From a virus, in IMG/VR virus record IMGVR_UViG_3300027816_000167, positions 1-44,715 of that record: a stretch of 44,715 nucleotides of DNA. The stretch is one strand, 5' to 3'. A program made the position numbers and the translations under genes. This document shows, in pieces, positions 38,786-44,715 of this stretch. Position 1 is the first letter of the stretch. Every line of letters begins with the position of its first letter. Under the pieces are notes generated by a model that saw only the letters and a program-made list of their open reading frames with translations, had not been told where the DNA came from and did no database searches.

Positions 38786-39925
38786 CTAGCTCCTTGATCG
38801 TCTAAAGTCGTTGACGAACATATTGCTTAGTTCGCCGTCTGTCACCATAACGCTGCCCTCCGGGGGAACCTGAACCCCTGGTGCCTGGGCGTTTGGAGCA
38901 TGGCTGGCTCTGGTCAGGGCGGAACCCAGAAAACTCTGGCCTCCCTGGCTGGCTGCGGGATTCGCAGCCTGTTGTGCTGGTGCTGCCTGCTGCACTGGTG
39001 GCGCAGCCTGGGCACCTGCTACTCTCGTTGCAAGTCCCGTCGAGCGAAGTGCAATGTTGAGCCTCGTCTGAGGATCTTGCACACCCGCTTGCTGTAGGGA
39101 TTGCAGTTCTTGAAACAGTAGATTGCCTTCGTCGGACCACGATCGGTTGCCGAACGGGTCAGTCTTGTAGAGCCACCCTGAGTTCTGTGCCTCAAAGGTG
39201 TCGATCGCATTGGCGACCTTCTGTTGGCTGAACATTTGCTGAACTTCGCGGCGAACGTCTTCCTGCCACTGCCGACGTAGCGGTTCTTGCAAGGCAGAGT
39301 AGAAGTATTCGAGCGGGTTCTGCCGTCCGAGTTGCTGCCACTGAGAAAGCTGCGCAGCCCTGGCCTGATTCATCTGGGCGACGATAGAAGACGTAGCCAC
39401 TTCGTAGCCGGGCGACGGCTGGTACAGTCCGGTGTCTGGGTCTTGCTGGACAACGCCACGCTGGATGGCCAAGTCCCACTCGCTGCTCCAGTCTGGGGCT
39501 CCCCACTTTTTCTTGAGGTACTCGGTTGGGCTCCACTCGTCGGCCTGCTGCGGCTGTGCTTGCGGGGCCTGCTGGGCCTGCTGTTGCTGGGCTAGGTAGC
39601 TTTGGATTTCGTTGGCGTAGGGTGCGATCTGCCGGGCGTAATCGGCGTAGGGTCGCTGCCGCTGGAGTTCCTGGATGGCGGCTTCGGCGATCTGTTGCGG
39701 CGTGAGATTGCCGTCAACATTCATGCCGATCGATCGGGCCTGATCGTAGAGGCCAGAGTAGTCGGGCTCTGGCTGGACAGAGGAGGCCGGAACCGCTGGT
39801 GCCGGGGGAGTAGGTTCGGATGGCGGCGTAGTTGGGATTGCATCCGTTCCCGCGCTGGCCATCGCGTCCGTGAACGCCGAGCCTACTTCCCCCTCGTCCA
39901 GTGAATCCTGATCGTCGATGCTCAT
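38786..39925 (-). CDS. Scaffolding-like protein (379 aa)
   Basis: ATG 39925 (GAGGG, 6 bases), directly upstream of the capsid gene. Acidic N-terminus (DDQDSLDEGEVG), a Pro-rich disordered stretch, Gln/Ala-rich helices (IQSYLAQQQQAQQAPQA), a middle with TEYLKKKWGAPDWSSEWDLA, and a C-terminal disordered Gln/Ala tail with a short hydrophobic end (ELSNMFVNDFRRSRS). This low-complexity, helical, acidic architecture is characteristic of phage scaffold proteins that nucleate procapsid assembly and leave before packaging. Confidence 0.75.
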   Translation of the reverse strand: MSIDDQDSLDEGEVGSAFTDAMASAGTDAIPTTPPSEPTPPAPAVPASSVQPEPDYSGLYDQARSIGMNVDGNLTPQQIAEAAIQELQRQRPYADYARQIAPYANEIQSYLAQQQQAQQAPQAQPQQADEWSPTEYLKKKWGAPDWSSEWDLAIQRGVVQQDPDTGLYQPSPGYEVATSSIVAQMNQARAAQLSQWQQLGRQNPLEYFYSALQEPLRRQWQEDVRREVQQMFSQQKVANAIDTFEAQNSGWLYKTDPFGNRSWSDEGNLLFQELQSLQQAGVQDPQTRLNIALRSTGLATRVAGAQAAPPVQQAAPAQQAANPAASQGGQSFLGSALTRASHAPNAQAPGVQVPPEGSVMVTDGELSNMFVNDFRRSRS

Positions 39926-40065
39926 GCCTTGCCCTCTTTGCGTGTCTGGTAAACCTTCACCGAAAAGAGTATCTGAAAACGCAAGAGGAGGGGAGCTATT
40001 GACTGGCTACGGGATAGCGTGTAACGTGATAAGATAACATGAGATAGTCACACGGAGAGGCAAGC
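39926..40065. promoter_or_regulatory. Divergent intergenic region between late and recombinase genes
   Basis: 140 bases separate divergent genes. On the plus strand TTGACT (39999-40004) with TAACGT 17 bases downstream is a weak promoter candidate for the forward operon. GATA-containing direct elements (ATAGCG, GATAAGATAAC, GAGATAG) crowd the region before the ribosome site GGAGAGG. A late promoter toward the scaffold gene could be TTGCCT-18-TGTTAT, but this is poor. A recombinase attachment site could also lie here. No long inverted repeat was seen. Confidence 0.35.
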
Positions 40066-40302
40066 ATGGAATCGGACAGGCAGGGACAGGACGAACTTCT
40101 GTTGCTTTCGGATCTGGCAAAGAGGATTCCGTATCGTCCGAGTTACAAAACCGTGTGGCGTTGGGCATCGCATGGCATGACCAGGAACGGAGTCACTGTC
40201 AAGTTGTCAGTGGTTACGCTCCCATCGGGCAAAGCCTCGACGATGGCGAAGTATCAGGAGTTTCTGGCGGAACTTAGTAGGGCAGAGGAGACAAGAGAAT
40301 GA
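40066..40302 (+). CDS. Small DNA-binding protein (DUF1580/excisionase-like, 78 aa)
   Basis: ATG 40066 with GAGAGG 5 bases upstream, the only other forward gene besides the recombinase, which it overlaps (ATGA). ELLLLSDLAKRIPYRPSYKT forms a winged-helix N-terminus, VWRWASHGM a recognition helix, and MAKYQEFLAEL a C-terminal helix. This MerR/excisionase-type fold resembles DUF1580 proteins of planctomycetes. Paired with a serine recombinase it could be the directionality factor or regulator. A near-palindromic 17-base segment inside the gene matches the palindrome at 29151-29167 (16/17). Confidence 0.6.
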   Translation: MESDRQGQDELLLLSDLAKRIPYRPSYKTVWRWASHGMTRNGVTVKLSVVTLPSGKASTMAKYQEFLAELSRAEETRE

Positions 40303-41258
40303 GTACGGCATACGGGTACGCGCGTATCAGTCACCACGATGGGTTCAAGGAGGGTGACTCGATCAACTCGCAGAAGATGCGAATTGAAGGCTACTACAAG
40401 ATGATGCTGGAGGCATCTGGCGTCACGTTCGGAGGCGTCCACACCGACGGCAAGAACTGCTCGGCAAGTAAGGTGAACTTTTACCAGCGTCCCGCTGGCA
40501 AGGCTCTCGTTGCAATCATGCAACCAGGGGATCACTTCATCATCGACAAGCTGGATCGACTCTGGCGTAGCCTCGAAGACTTCTGCCGACTGATGCGGTG
40601 GTTTAAGTCGCAGAGAATCCAGGTGCATATCGTTGACATGCGGGGCTGCTCGGTGCAGATGGGCACCCCGATGGGTGACTTCATGTTGCAGATGATGGTG
40701 TCGATCGCCCAGCTTGAAGCGTCGATGATTTCCTCGCGTACCAAGCAGGCACTCGAAGCGAAGCGAAAGGCAGGCGTCGAGCCCCAGGCGTTCCGTGGAT
40801 GGGGGCCGTTCGGCATCGACGTTACCGGCAAGAAGGGCGATAGGAAACTGCACTGGAACTGGGAGAAGCGGAAGATCGCACGCGACCTAATAGACTGGTG
40901 GTTTTCAGACTATCGAACCGCCAAAGAGATTGACGATCGCTGCTTCCAGTATGTCCACCTGCTGGAGTCTCGGCAGCGTGGCATGTCCAAGTTTACCTTC
41001 GGCAATGGCTTCCGAAGATTGATGAAGCCTGAGCTAACTTTCCAGATCATGCGGATCGAAGACCCGAACCAACTCCGCAACCCGAAAGAGTACAACGATT
41101 TTATGACGATCGGCGAAGGCATGTCCTGTGCTCGGCCTGACCTTGCGAGGGCAATGCTACAATCGACAAGCCGCGAAGAAGCGTTGTTGATTGCGTCCCG
41201 TCGCAAGATCAAGCGTCGAGCAAAGAAGGCAGATGAACCGTCGCCGCTGGCGTTCTAG
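40299..41258 (+). CDS. Serine recombinase (resolvase/invertase family)
   Basis: The catalytic domain begins AYGYARISHHDG (nucleophile Ser11), followed by DSINSQKMRIEG, HFIIDKLDRLWRSLEDF (79-95) and GTPMGDFMLQMMVSIAQLEASMISSRTKQAL, the helix E region characteristic of serine recombinases. A C-terminal ~150-residue region with FGIDV, DLIDWWFSDYRT and a basic tail is probably the DNA-binding domain; the protein is shorter than large serine integrases and has no obvious zinc ribbon. It may integrate the phage, excise it or invert a segment. It converges with the DUF4942-like gene, the two stop codons overlapping at 41255-41258 (CTAG). Confidence 0.85.
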   Translation: MSTAYGYARISHHDGFKEGDSINSQKMRIEGYYKMMLEASGVTFGGVHTDGKNCSASKVNFYQRPAGKALVAIMQPGDHFIIDKLDRLWRSLEDFCRLMRWFKSQRIQVHIVDMRGCSVQMGTPMGDFMLQMMVSIAQLEASMISSRTKQALEAKRKAGVEPQAFRGWGPFGIDVTGKKGDRKLHWNWEKRKIARDLIDWWFSDYRTAKEIDDRCFQYVHLLESRQRGMSKFTFGNGFRRLMKPELTFQIMRIEDPNQLRNPKEYNDFMTIGEGMSCARPDLARAMLQSTSREEALLIASRRKIKRRAKKADEPSPLAF

Positions 41259-42070
41259 CAGGTGGCACCTGCCAGCCTATTCCTACCGCAGATGGCGTTG
41301 AACTTGTCGAGCAAGTCTTGACGCCGGAACGTCAGGTGCAGGTTGCCGTTGCCGAATCGCTTCCACTCAAAGTAGTCAGTCGTTCCGCAAGACTGATCGC
41401 GACGAACTGCATCGGATATTTCGCACCGATACCCCTTGCATACCCCTTTGCCGTCAAGCATCGACATGATGTTCGACAGTGCTACAAGGTGCCTTTCAAT
41501 ATCTGATGTCATCCAACTGTAGTTGCCAGAATACTTGATTAGCTTTCGCTCTAGCTTGCCAGAGTCAACAGACTTTTGGTTAGTCTTGTATGCCGATCTT
41601 CGATACGGCTTCCAGTAGTCGTACTCCTCCCGGATGGCCTCCTCTAAGAAGTCTTGCGTACTCTGTGCCATGCCTGCAATCGTATCCATGATCGTCTCTG
41701 GCGTGATGTCGGGTAGCTGCGCCGCTGCCCACTCGTATTTGTCTGAGTACAATAGCGTGCTTAGTTCCTCCGATCGCTTGCTACTCATTACCTTGTGGAT
41801 GTTCAGCTTGTCAATCAGTCCTGTCCACACTTGCAACTTGGCCCTAGCGACAAGGACATCGGTGTCCTTCGTGCCGACTTTCCAGTAGCCGAAAACATAG
41901 TCAGGCGGATCAACCCTGATCGAAGTGTTTTCGATCTGCTTGTTCAGGTCAGCGTATGCCTGCTGCAATTCGTTTGCCGCACGCTCGATGCGTTCCTTCG
42001 CTGCCTGAAATGCCGTGGCAATCTGGCCTGCCGTGGTGTACTCAATGACGCCCGTTTCTTCAGTGACCAT
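41255..42070 (-). CDS. DUF4942-like protein (271 aa)
   Basis: ATG 42070 follows the repeated leader (GGAG, 8 bases). Residues 1-60 are a helical coiled coil (AKERIERAANELQQAYADLN), the middle has helical DYWKPYRRSAYKTNQKS, and the C-terminus TDYFEWKRFGNGNLHLTFRRQDLLDKFNAI is the typical FxxKxFKNGNxHLxF...D element of DUF4942 proteins found on phages and plasmids, of unknown activity and often associated with methyltransferase-like genes. It is the first gene downstream (in minus orientation) of the leader A copy. Confidence 0.6.
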   Translation of the reverse strand: MVTEETGVIEYTTAGQIATAFQAAKERIERAANELQQAYADLNKQIENTSIRVDPPDYVFGYWKVGTKDTDVLVARAKLQVWTGLIDKLNIHKVMSSKRSEELSTLLYSDKYEWAAAQLPDITPETIMDTIAGMAQSTQDFLEEAIREEYDYWKPYRRSAYKTNQKSVDSGKLERKLIKYSGNYSWMTSDIERHLVALSNIMSMLDGKGVCKGYRCEISDAVRRDQSCGTTDYFEWKRFGNGNLHLTFRRQDLLDKFNAICGRNRLAGATC

Positions 42071-42110
42071 ATCTGTTTCTCCGGTGAACGTAAACGAAAC
42101 TTGCCTGACT
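42071..42110 (-). promoter_or_regulatory. Repeated leader, copy A (upstream of the DUF4942-like gene)
   Basis: Plus-strand tttctccggtga (42076-42087) and the rest of a 33-base block (42076-42108) recur at 43689-43721 with one substitution. In mRNA sense it carries GTTTACGTTCACCGGAGAAA, ending in the Shine-Dalgarno of the gene. The 12 bases TCACCGGAGAAA are perfectly complementary to the small RNA at 1282-1293. It could be an RNA regulatory target, a shared promoter or both. Confidence 0.65.
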
Positions 42111-42149
42111 AAACTGCTTGACTATTCGTCTGGCGAAACGTCGGCCTCC

Positions 42150-42347
42150 TCACTTGGCGTTTTCCTTGGCCCACTCAATGATCCTCCTCCTGGCCGACGC
42201 GCTCAAACAATTGCAATTCGTGAAGCAGCCTGCAACCCGATCCCACACCCTGATCTCGTTATCTGCCAGATCGACGCGGAACCTGTGATTTCGTGCGCTC
42301 TCACTGCTAAATGCCTTGGCTTTCACAACGACTTCGATTTTTGCCAT
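42150..42347 (-). CDS. Small conserved-type protein (65 aa)
   Basis: ATG 42347 has GGAG 8 bases upstream, in the leader-like TTTACGACGAACAACAGGAGAA. The product begins MAKIEVVVKAKAF, then NEIRVWDRVAGCFTNCNCLS and a basic helix SARRRIIEWAKEN. Two to three Cys could bind a metal. Small two-strand plus helix proteins like this are widespread in phages, with unknown roles. The longer frame to 42482 lacks a ribosome site. Confidence 0.6.
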   Translation of the reverse strand: MAKIEVVVKAKAFSSESARNHRFRVDLADNEIRVWDRVAGCFTNCNCLSASARRRIIEWAKENAK

Positions 42348-42744
42348 GATCCGTTCTCCTGTTGTTCGTCGTAAACTGATTGCCTGATCCTCGTTCACGC
42401 TCATAATCCCTTGCACAATAACTATGAATCGTTGCGAATTGCAACGCACCAAAACTATAGGGCTGCCAAGGGCAAAACTCACACGCTAGCCAATCTCGGA
42501 ACTTGTACAAATGCGACTTGTTGTCGCTTATCGCTTCGCGATAAATCGGAATAACTTTGATGATCTTAACTTCACGCTCTGTCACACCGTAGGCTCTGGA
42601 CATCAACTTCTTGACGTACTTGGATGCTGCCTTGGCGTCTATGTATGGGCAACTGTCAAAAATTGCTCGCTCTCTTCCGCCAATCGAAAATCGAACGTCA
42701 ACGCATCCAACAGTGCCTGCTTTTTCGTACCAATTGCCGCTCAT
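42307..42744 (-). CDS. Unknown protein (145 aa) with hairpin-bridged ribosome site
   Basis: ATG 42744. The N-terminal half (NWYEKAGTVGCVDVRFSIGG, FDSCPYIDAKAASKYVKKLM, REVKIIKVIPIYREAI) looks like a folded alpha/beta domain; the C-terminal part (CPWQPYSFGALQFATIHSYC) is less regular and overlaps the following gene's start by 41 bases. Its Shine-Dalgarno AAGGAG is 26 bases from the start but a perfect hairpin in between restores 6-base spacing. No family recognised. Confidence 0.5.
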   Translation of the reverse strand: MSGNWYEKAGTVGCVDVRFSIGGRERAIFDSCPYIDAKAASKYVKKLMSRAYGVTEREVKIIKVIPIYREAISDNKSHLYKFRDWLACEFCPWQPYSFGALQFATIHSYCARDYERERGSGNQFTTNNRRTDHGKNRSRCESQGI

Positions 42745-42776
42745 CACACAGCCGCCCCTTTCGGGGCGGCCTCCTT
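42745..42776 (-). promoter_or_regulatory. Ribosome site bridged by a GAAA-loop hairpin
   Basis: In mRNA sense: AAGGAG (42771-42776), an 8-bp perfect stem GCCGCCCC-GAAA-GGGGCGGC (42751-42770), TGTGTG, then ATG (42744). Unfolded, the Shine-Dalgarno is 26 bases from the start; folded, the effective spacing is 6. Structure-bridged sites of this type are known for T4 gene 38. No T-tract follows, so it is not a terminator. Confidence 0.6.
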
Positions 42777-42785
42777 AACGTAAAC

Positions 42786-43082
42786 TCAGGAACCGGGGCC
42801 AACAACCCATTCTGGAAAGACTTCTTCGTATGCCGTAAGCAAACCCATGTCGATCAAGTAGTCAGTGGCTAGCTCGATCGCTTCGTCCCTGGTGACAGAT
42901 CCGCCAAGGTAATCATTAACTGCGACGAACACTGGCCGGAAGTCGTAGCCCTCCAGCAATCGCCAGCCGATAAGCCAGGACAATTCGGTCGGCTTAGCGT
43001 ACTGGTCCTTGCCAGTCTCCCTTCCGTTGAGAGCGTTGTCAACGACATGCTTGACGTTCAGCAATGCTTTGCTCCTATCCAT
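42786..43082 (-). CDS. Unknown acidic protein (98 aa)
   Basis: ATG 43082 with GGAG 7 bases upstream in a divergent copy of the repeated leader (TTCATCGGAGAA). Helical: SKALLNVKHVVDNALNGRE, SWLIGWRLLEGYDFRPVFVAV, TRDEAIELATDYLIDMGLL, ending PEWVVGPGS. No Cys or motif. An early accessory gene by position. Confidence 0.6.
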   Translation of the reverse strand: MDRSKALLNVKHVVDNALNGRETGKDQYAKPTELSWLIGWRLLEGYDFRPVFVAVNDYLGGSVTRDEAIELATDYLIDMGLLTAYEEVFPEWVVGPGS

Positions 43083-43124
43083 AGCTATTCTCCGATGAAC
43101 TGTGGTGAACCGTAACGGAACTGG
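43083..43124 (-). promoter_or_regulatory. Repeated leader, divergent copy
   Basis: Contains ttctccgatgaa (43090s) and, farther upstream, ggtgaaccgtaacggaactgg, both recognisable as degenerate versions of the leader at 42076-42108 (two partial matches within 42 bases). The Shine-Dalgarno is CGGAGAA. Complementarity to the small RNA loop is shorter than in copies A-C, about 7-8 bases. Confidence 0.45.
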
Positions 43125-43682
43125 CTAGACCATCGGGTAGCCCATCGGGTAGCCGGAGATTGCGGACAGCATACAGGCGAAGCGCTCGGCATGACTCTGA
43201 ACATCAAAATGCCTAGCATTGTAAAGATCGTAAAAACTTGGTTTGCAATCCGACGAATGAACAAAGCCAACTCTCCACACTTCAGACTTTTTATCAATCT
43301 TTACAGACCATGTATCGCTATTGCGGTTGTACGCTTCAGTGGTAATCCACTCTGCGTAGTGCTTGGCGGCCTGCAATCCCCATGCGCTGTGAAAAACTAC
43401 TTCAAACGTATCCATGATGATACCATCGGAAAAGCCGCCAGTCCGGTAGCCCCAATGCTTCACTACTGCTTTGGCAATGTAGTCGATCAACTCGTCTTGA
43501 TCGTCGGATACGTTGACATAGCAGTTGTCTTCAGTCAGTGAACACATTGCGCAGACAATCCCGTAGCGGTAGTTCTTCGACATCAGATACACGGCAATGT
43601 CATGCGGTGCTTGGCTTGGGCACTGGCTTACTAGCTCGGCAACCTCGGCACGAATTGCTTCGACTGTTGGCTTGGTGGACAT
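43125..43682 (-). CDS. Unknown accessory protein (185 aa)
   Basis: ATG 43682 follows leader copy B (GGAG). Begins with a helix (STKPTVEAIRAEVAELVSQC), then alpha/beta with AVYLMSKNYRYGIVCAMCSL (C44, C47) and DELIDYIAKAVVKHWGYRTGG; the C-terminus ends with a GYPM duplicate (DNA repeat of 12 bp). No recognised domain. Position in the early block suggests host interaction, but that is inference. Confidence 0.6.
   Translation of the reverse strand: MSTKPTVEAIRAEVAELVSQCPSQAPHDIAVYLMSKNYRYGIVCAMCSLTEDNCYVNVSDDQDELIDYIAKAVVKHWGYRTGGFSDGIIMDTFEVVFHSAWGLQAAKHYAEWITTEAYNRNSDTWSVKIDKKSEVWRVGFVHSSDCKPSFYDLYNARHFDVQSHAERFACMLSAISGYPMGYPMV
43131..43154. repeat. 12-bp tandem duplication at a gene end
   Basis: catcgggtagcc occurs twice in tandem near the 3' end of the 185-aa gene, encoding a duplicated GYPM near the C-terminus. 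Recent slippage is likely. Confidence 0.8.
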
Positions 43683-43722
43683 GGTTGTTTTCTCCGGTGA
43701 ATGTAAACGAAACTTGCCTGAT
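43683..43722 (-). promoter_or_regulatory. Repeated leader, copy B
   Basis: 33-base block at 43689-43721, 32/33 identical to copy A (one c/t change), ending in CACCGGAGAAAACAACC before ATG 43682. The 12 bases TCACCGGAGAAA (43689-43700) are complementary to the small RNA 1282-1293. Confidence 0.7.
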
Positions 43723-43742
43723 GTCTGGGCTGGAATAAATAA

Positions 43743-43940
43743 TTACCAGCCCTCCGCAATCCATTCTGCGTAAGTTGTGTTGGCCTTGTCTTTGGTTTCT
43801 GCGATGCAGAACGCCGCATCGAAATGCGAAGATGCCAGCTTCATAGCAAGCTCAGCGTCGTGCCTGGATTCAAAGACAGCCAAGTCGAGCCCTGTATTTT
43901 CTGCCGTCGTTACCACCTTGTAGTTGCTTTTGCTTGCCAT
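43743..43940 (-). CDS. Small unknown protein (65 aa)
   Basis: ATG 43940, GGAG 7 bases upstream. MASKSNYKVVTTAENTGLDL, then FESRHDAELAMKLASS and a Trp-containing end (YAEWIAEGW). Beta-hairpin plus helices, mildly acidic. One of several small accessory genes in this block; a longer frame to 43964 starts upstream of the ribosome site and is rejected. Confidence 0.55.
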   Translation of the reverse strand: MASKSNYKVVTTAENTGLDLAVFESRHDAELAMKLASSHFDAAFCIAETKDKANTTYAEWIAEGW

Positions 43941-43968
43941 CACCGCTCTCCTGTTGTATTGCAATCAA

Positions 43969-44166
43969 TCAAACAAGATCGGCGAATACAAGCCCTTCCC
44001 ACTCCTCAGCCGTCACCCAACGGAACCCTTCCGGTAGATTGTCCGGGTCGATGTCGCTCTTGCTGAATCCAGCGGGACCAGCCACCGCCCACAACTCGCT
44101 GGACTGTGGATCAAGATCGTAAACGGTCAAACCGTCTTTGGTTGTCAATGCTGGCTTGTTAGGCAT
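43969..44166 (-). CDS. Small acidic protein (65 aa)
   Basis: ATG 44166 after leader copy C (CACCGGAGAAAACAACC). MPNKPALTTKDGLTVYDLDP, then ELWAVAGPAGFSKSDIDPD and RWVTAEEWEGLVFADLV: acidic, Trp-containing, beta-rich. Strong acidity and small size recall anti-restriction or DNA-mimic proteins, but this is only a composition-level impression. The longer frame to 44223 is upstream of the ribosome site. Confidence 0.6.
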   Translation of the reverse strand: MPNKPALTTKDGLTVYDLDPQSSELWAVAGPAGFSKSDIDPDNLPEGFRWVTAEEWEGLVFADLV

Positions 44167-44200
44167 GGTTGTTTTCTCCGGTGAACGTGAATGAAACTGA
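44167..44200 (-). promoter_or_regulatory. Repeated leader, copy C
   Basis: 44173-44199 matches copy A at 25 of 27 bases; tttctccggtga (44173-44184) is again present, with 12-base complementarity to the small RNA. It precedes ATG 44166. Farther upstream the GCGTCA-GCAGT-TGACGC hairpin (44216-44232) follows the preceding gene's stop. Confidence 0.65.
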
Positions 44201-44232
44201 AAATGCTGTCGGTCTGGCGTCAACTGCTGACG

Positions 44233-44556
44233 CTAGACTTTTCTAGGCGATAGTTTTTCTAAGCGATAGGTAGCATCGCTGTTGAAGTAGCGATGGATGC
44301 AATGCTCAGGCCACCGGACTTCGTAAACATCGCGACCACGCTGGTAAATGTATTCGTCTGCAATCTCGTCAACTGTACCGTAGGGATCTTCGTGGTCTTC
44401 TTCTTCAAGCACTTTGGCAGCAGCCATTGCGGTAGACATGCCGGGAATTTCTATGTCCATGATTTCCCACCACTGTTGCATGGTCACGCATTGAATTTGC
44501 ATGAGGGATACGATGACTGACAGCGTGTGATATTCCGTCTGTGGTTTCTTCTTCAT
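44233..44556 (-). CDS. Unknown early protein (107 aa)
   Basis: ATG 44556 with the leader-like site tctccggtga (44564-44573) upstream. An N-terminal helix with Met/Gln (LSVIVSLMQIQCVTMQQWWEIM), an acidic middle (VLEEEDHEDPYGTVDEIADEYIYQ) and a basic C-terminus. No motif. Part of the accessory block. Confidence 0.55.
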   Translation of the reverse strand: MKKKPQTEYHTLSVIVSLMQIQCVTMQQWWEIMDIEIPGMSTAMAAAKVLEEEDHEDPYGTVDEIADEYIYQRGRDVYEVRWPEHCIHRYFNSDATYRLEKLSPRKV

Positions 44557-44580
44557 CTGAAAATCTCCGGTGAACTGCGA
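44557..44580 (-). promoter_or_regulatory. Repeated leader, partial copy D
   Basis: tctccggtgaac (44564-44575) matches the core of copies A-C (10 of the 12 bases complementary to the small RNA); the upstream part has diverged. It holds the Shine-Dalgarno of the 107-aa gene. Confidence 0.5.
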
Positions 44581-44634
44581 ATCGAAAGCCCTCTCTAACC
44601 AATTCTCGGAACGACGGCGAACAAACGTCGCCCC

Positions 44635-44715
44635 TTACTGTGCGATCCAAACGTACAGTGCAATGAGTAGCAAGACACCTATTGGACCAAGGCAACCATA
44701 CGCTGCTACTGCCCC
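44635..44715 (-). CDS. Partial small membrane protein, C-terminus
   Basis: The last 26 residues of a frame running in from the right edge: GAVAAYGCLG, then hydrophobic PIGVLLLIALYVWIAQ and TAA (44635-44637). A single transmembrane helix at the end of a short protein. The start lies outside the window; no in-frame initiator lies inside. It does not join in frame to the left edge if the sequence is simply circularised. Confidence 0.5.
   Translation of the reverse strand, partial: GAVAAYGCLGPIGVLLLIALYVWIAQ

Noticed and set aside
39926-40065. Firm late promoter and attachment site
   Set aside because: Hexamer matches are weak and no host sequence is available to define an att core; kept only as a low-confidence region.
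40254-40853. Minus ORF of 199 aa antisense to the serine recombinase
   Set aside because: The forward frame has clear catalytic motifs; the antisense one has none and no ribosome site.
42751-42770. Hairpin as a terminator
   Set aside because: No T-tract on either strand; position between Shine-Dalgarno and start fits a translation role better.

Overview
This window reads as a large part of a tailed double-stranded DNA phage genome (44.7 kb, roughly 55% GC, tightly packed). The hallmarks are a large terminase subunit, a portal, a capsid protein with its scaffold, tail-type proteins and a phage recombination/replication set. Almost every gene is on the minus strand, and most junctions are stop/start overlaps (ATGA, GTGA, TGATG), so transcription runs from high to low coordinates in long coupled operons. 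The only forward genes are a small DNA-binding protein and a serine recombinase at 40.07-41.26 kb. The host cannot be read off directly. A secreted protein with a Pro/Gly linker, a Ser-rich Cys-containing virion protein and a DUF1580-like DNA-binding protein hint at a planctomycete or similar bacterium; that is inference.

Layout in transcription order. (1) 44.7-41.3 kb: small accessory/early genes, several with near-identical leaders containing CACCGGAGAAA. (2) 41.26-40.07 kb, forward: DNA-binding protein plus serine recombinase. (3) 39.9-37.0 kb: scaffold, major capsid protein and a decoration-like protein, closed by a strong terminator at 36.92-36.95 kb. (4) 36.9-30.2 kb: an Acb2-like anti-defence candidate, a glycosyltransferase fused to a methyltransferase-like domain, a terminase-associated zinc protein, TerL, a small protein and the portal. 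(5) 30.2-20.0 kb: connectors, a fibre/connector fusion, a tail-tube-like protein and other virion proteins. (6) 20.0-16.7 kb: three glycosyltransferases and an O-methyltransferase-like enzyme, probably decorating virion or host glycans. (7) 16.7-10.0 kb: three virion proteins, two very large. (8) 10.0-7.8 kb: a membrane-anchored protein, a secreted protein and a papain-like protease, the best candidates for lysis or envelope degradation because no peptidoglycan hydrolase is recognisable. (9) 7.7-1.3 kb: RecA/Sak4-like ATPase, SbcC-like ATPase, ParB-like protein, SF2 helicase, RusA resolvase, SSB-like protein and an HNH-like protein, behind a promoter at 7.75 kb. (10) 1.3-0 kb: a regulatory, largely non-coding block, a MazG-like pyrophosphohydrolase, a terminator and two tiny genes.

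The most interesting signals are small ones. A forward promoter plus terminator at 1243-1341 define a putative 68-nt RNA. Its first hairpin exposes the 8-nt loop UUUCUCCG, the exact complement of the extended Shine-Dalgarno (CGGAGAAA) in the repeated leaders of the accessory genes 41-44 kb away. The SSB gene ends in the canonical -1 slippery heptamer C CCT TTC directly before its stop. An overlapping zinc-ribbon frame with no normal start codon continues from there, so a programmed frameshift would extend the SSB past its acidic tip. At 42.74 kb an 8-bp GAAA-loop hairpin sits between a Shine-Dalgarno and its start codon and would restore normal spacing when folded. At 36.92-36.99 kb a promoter-like element carrying a palindrome is followed at once by a terminator hairpin.
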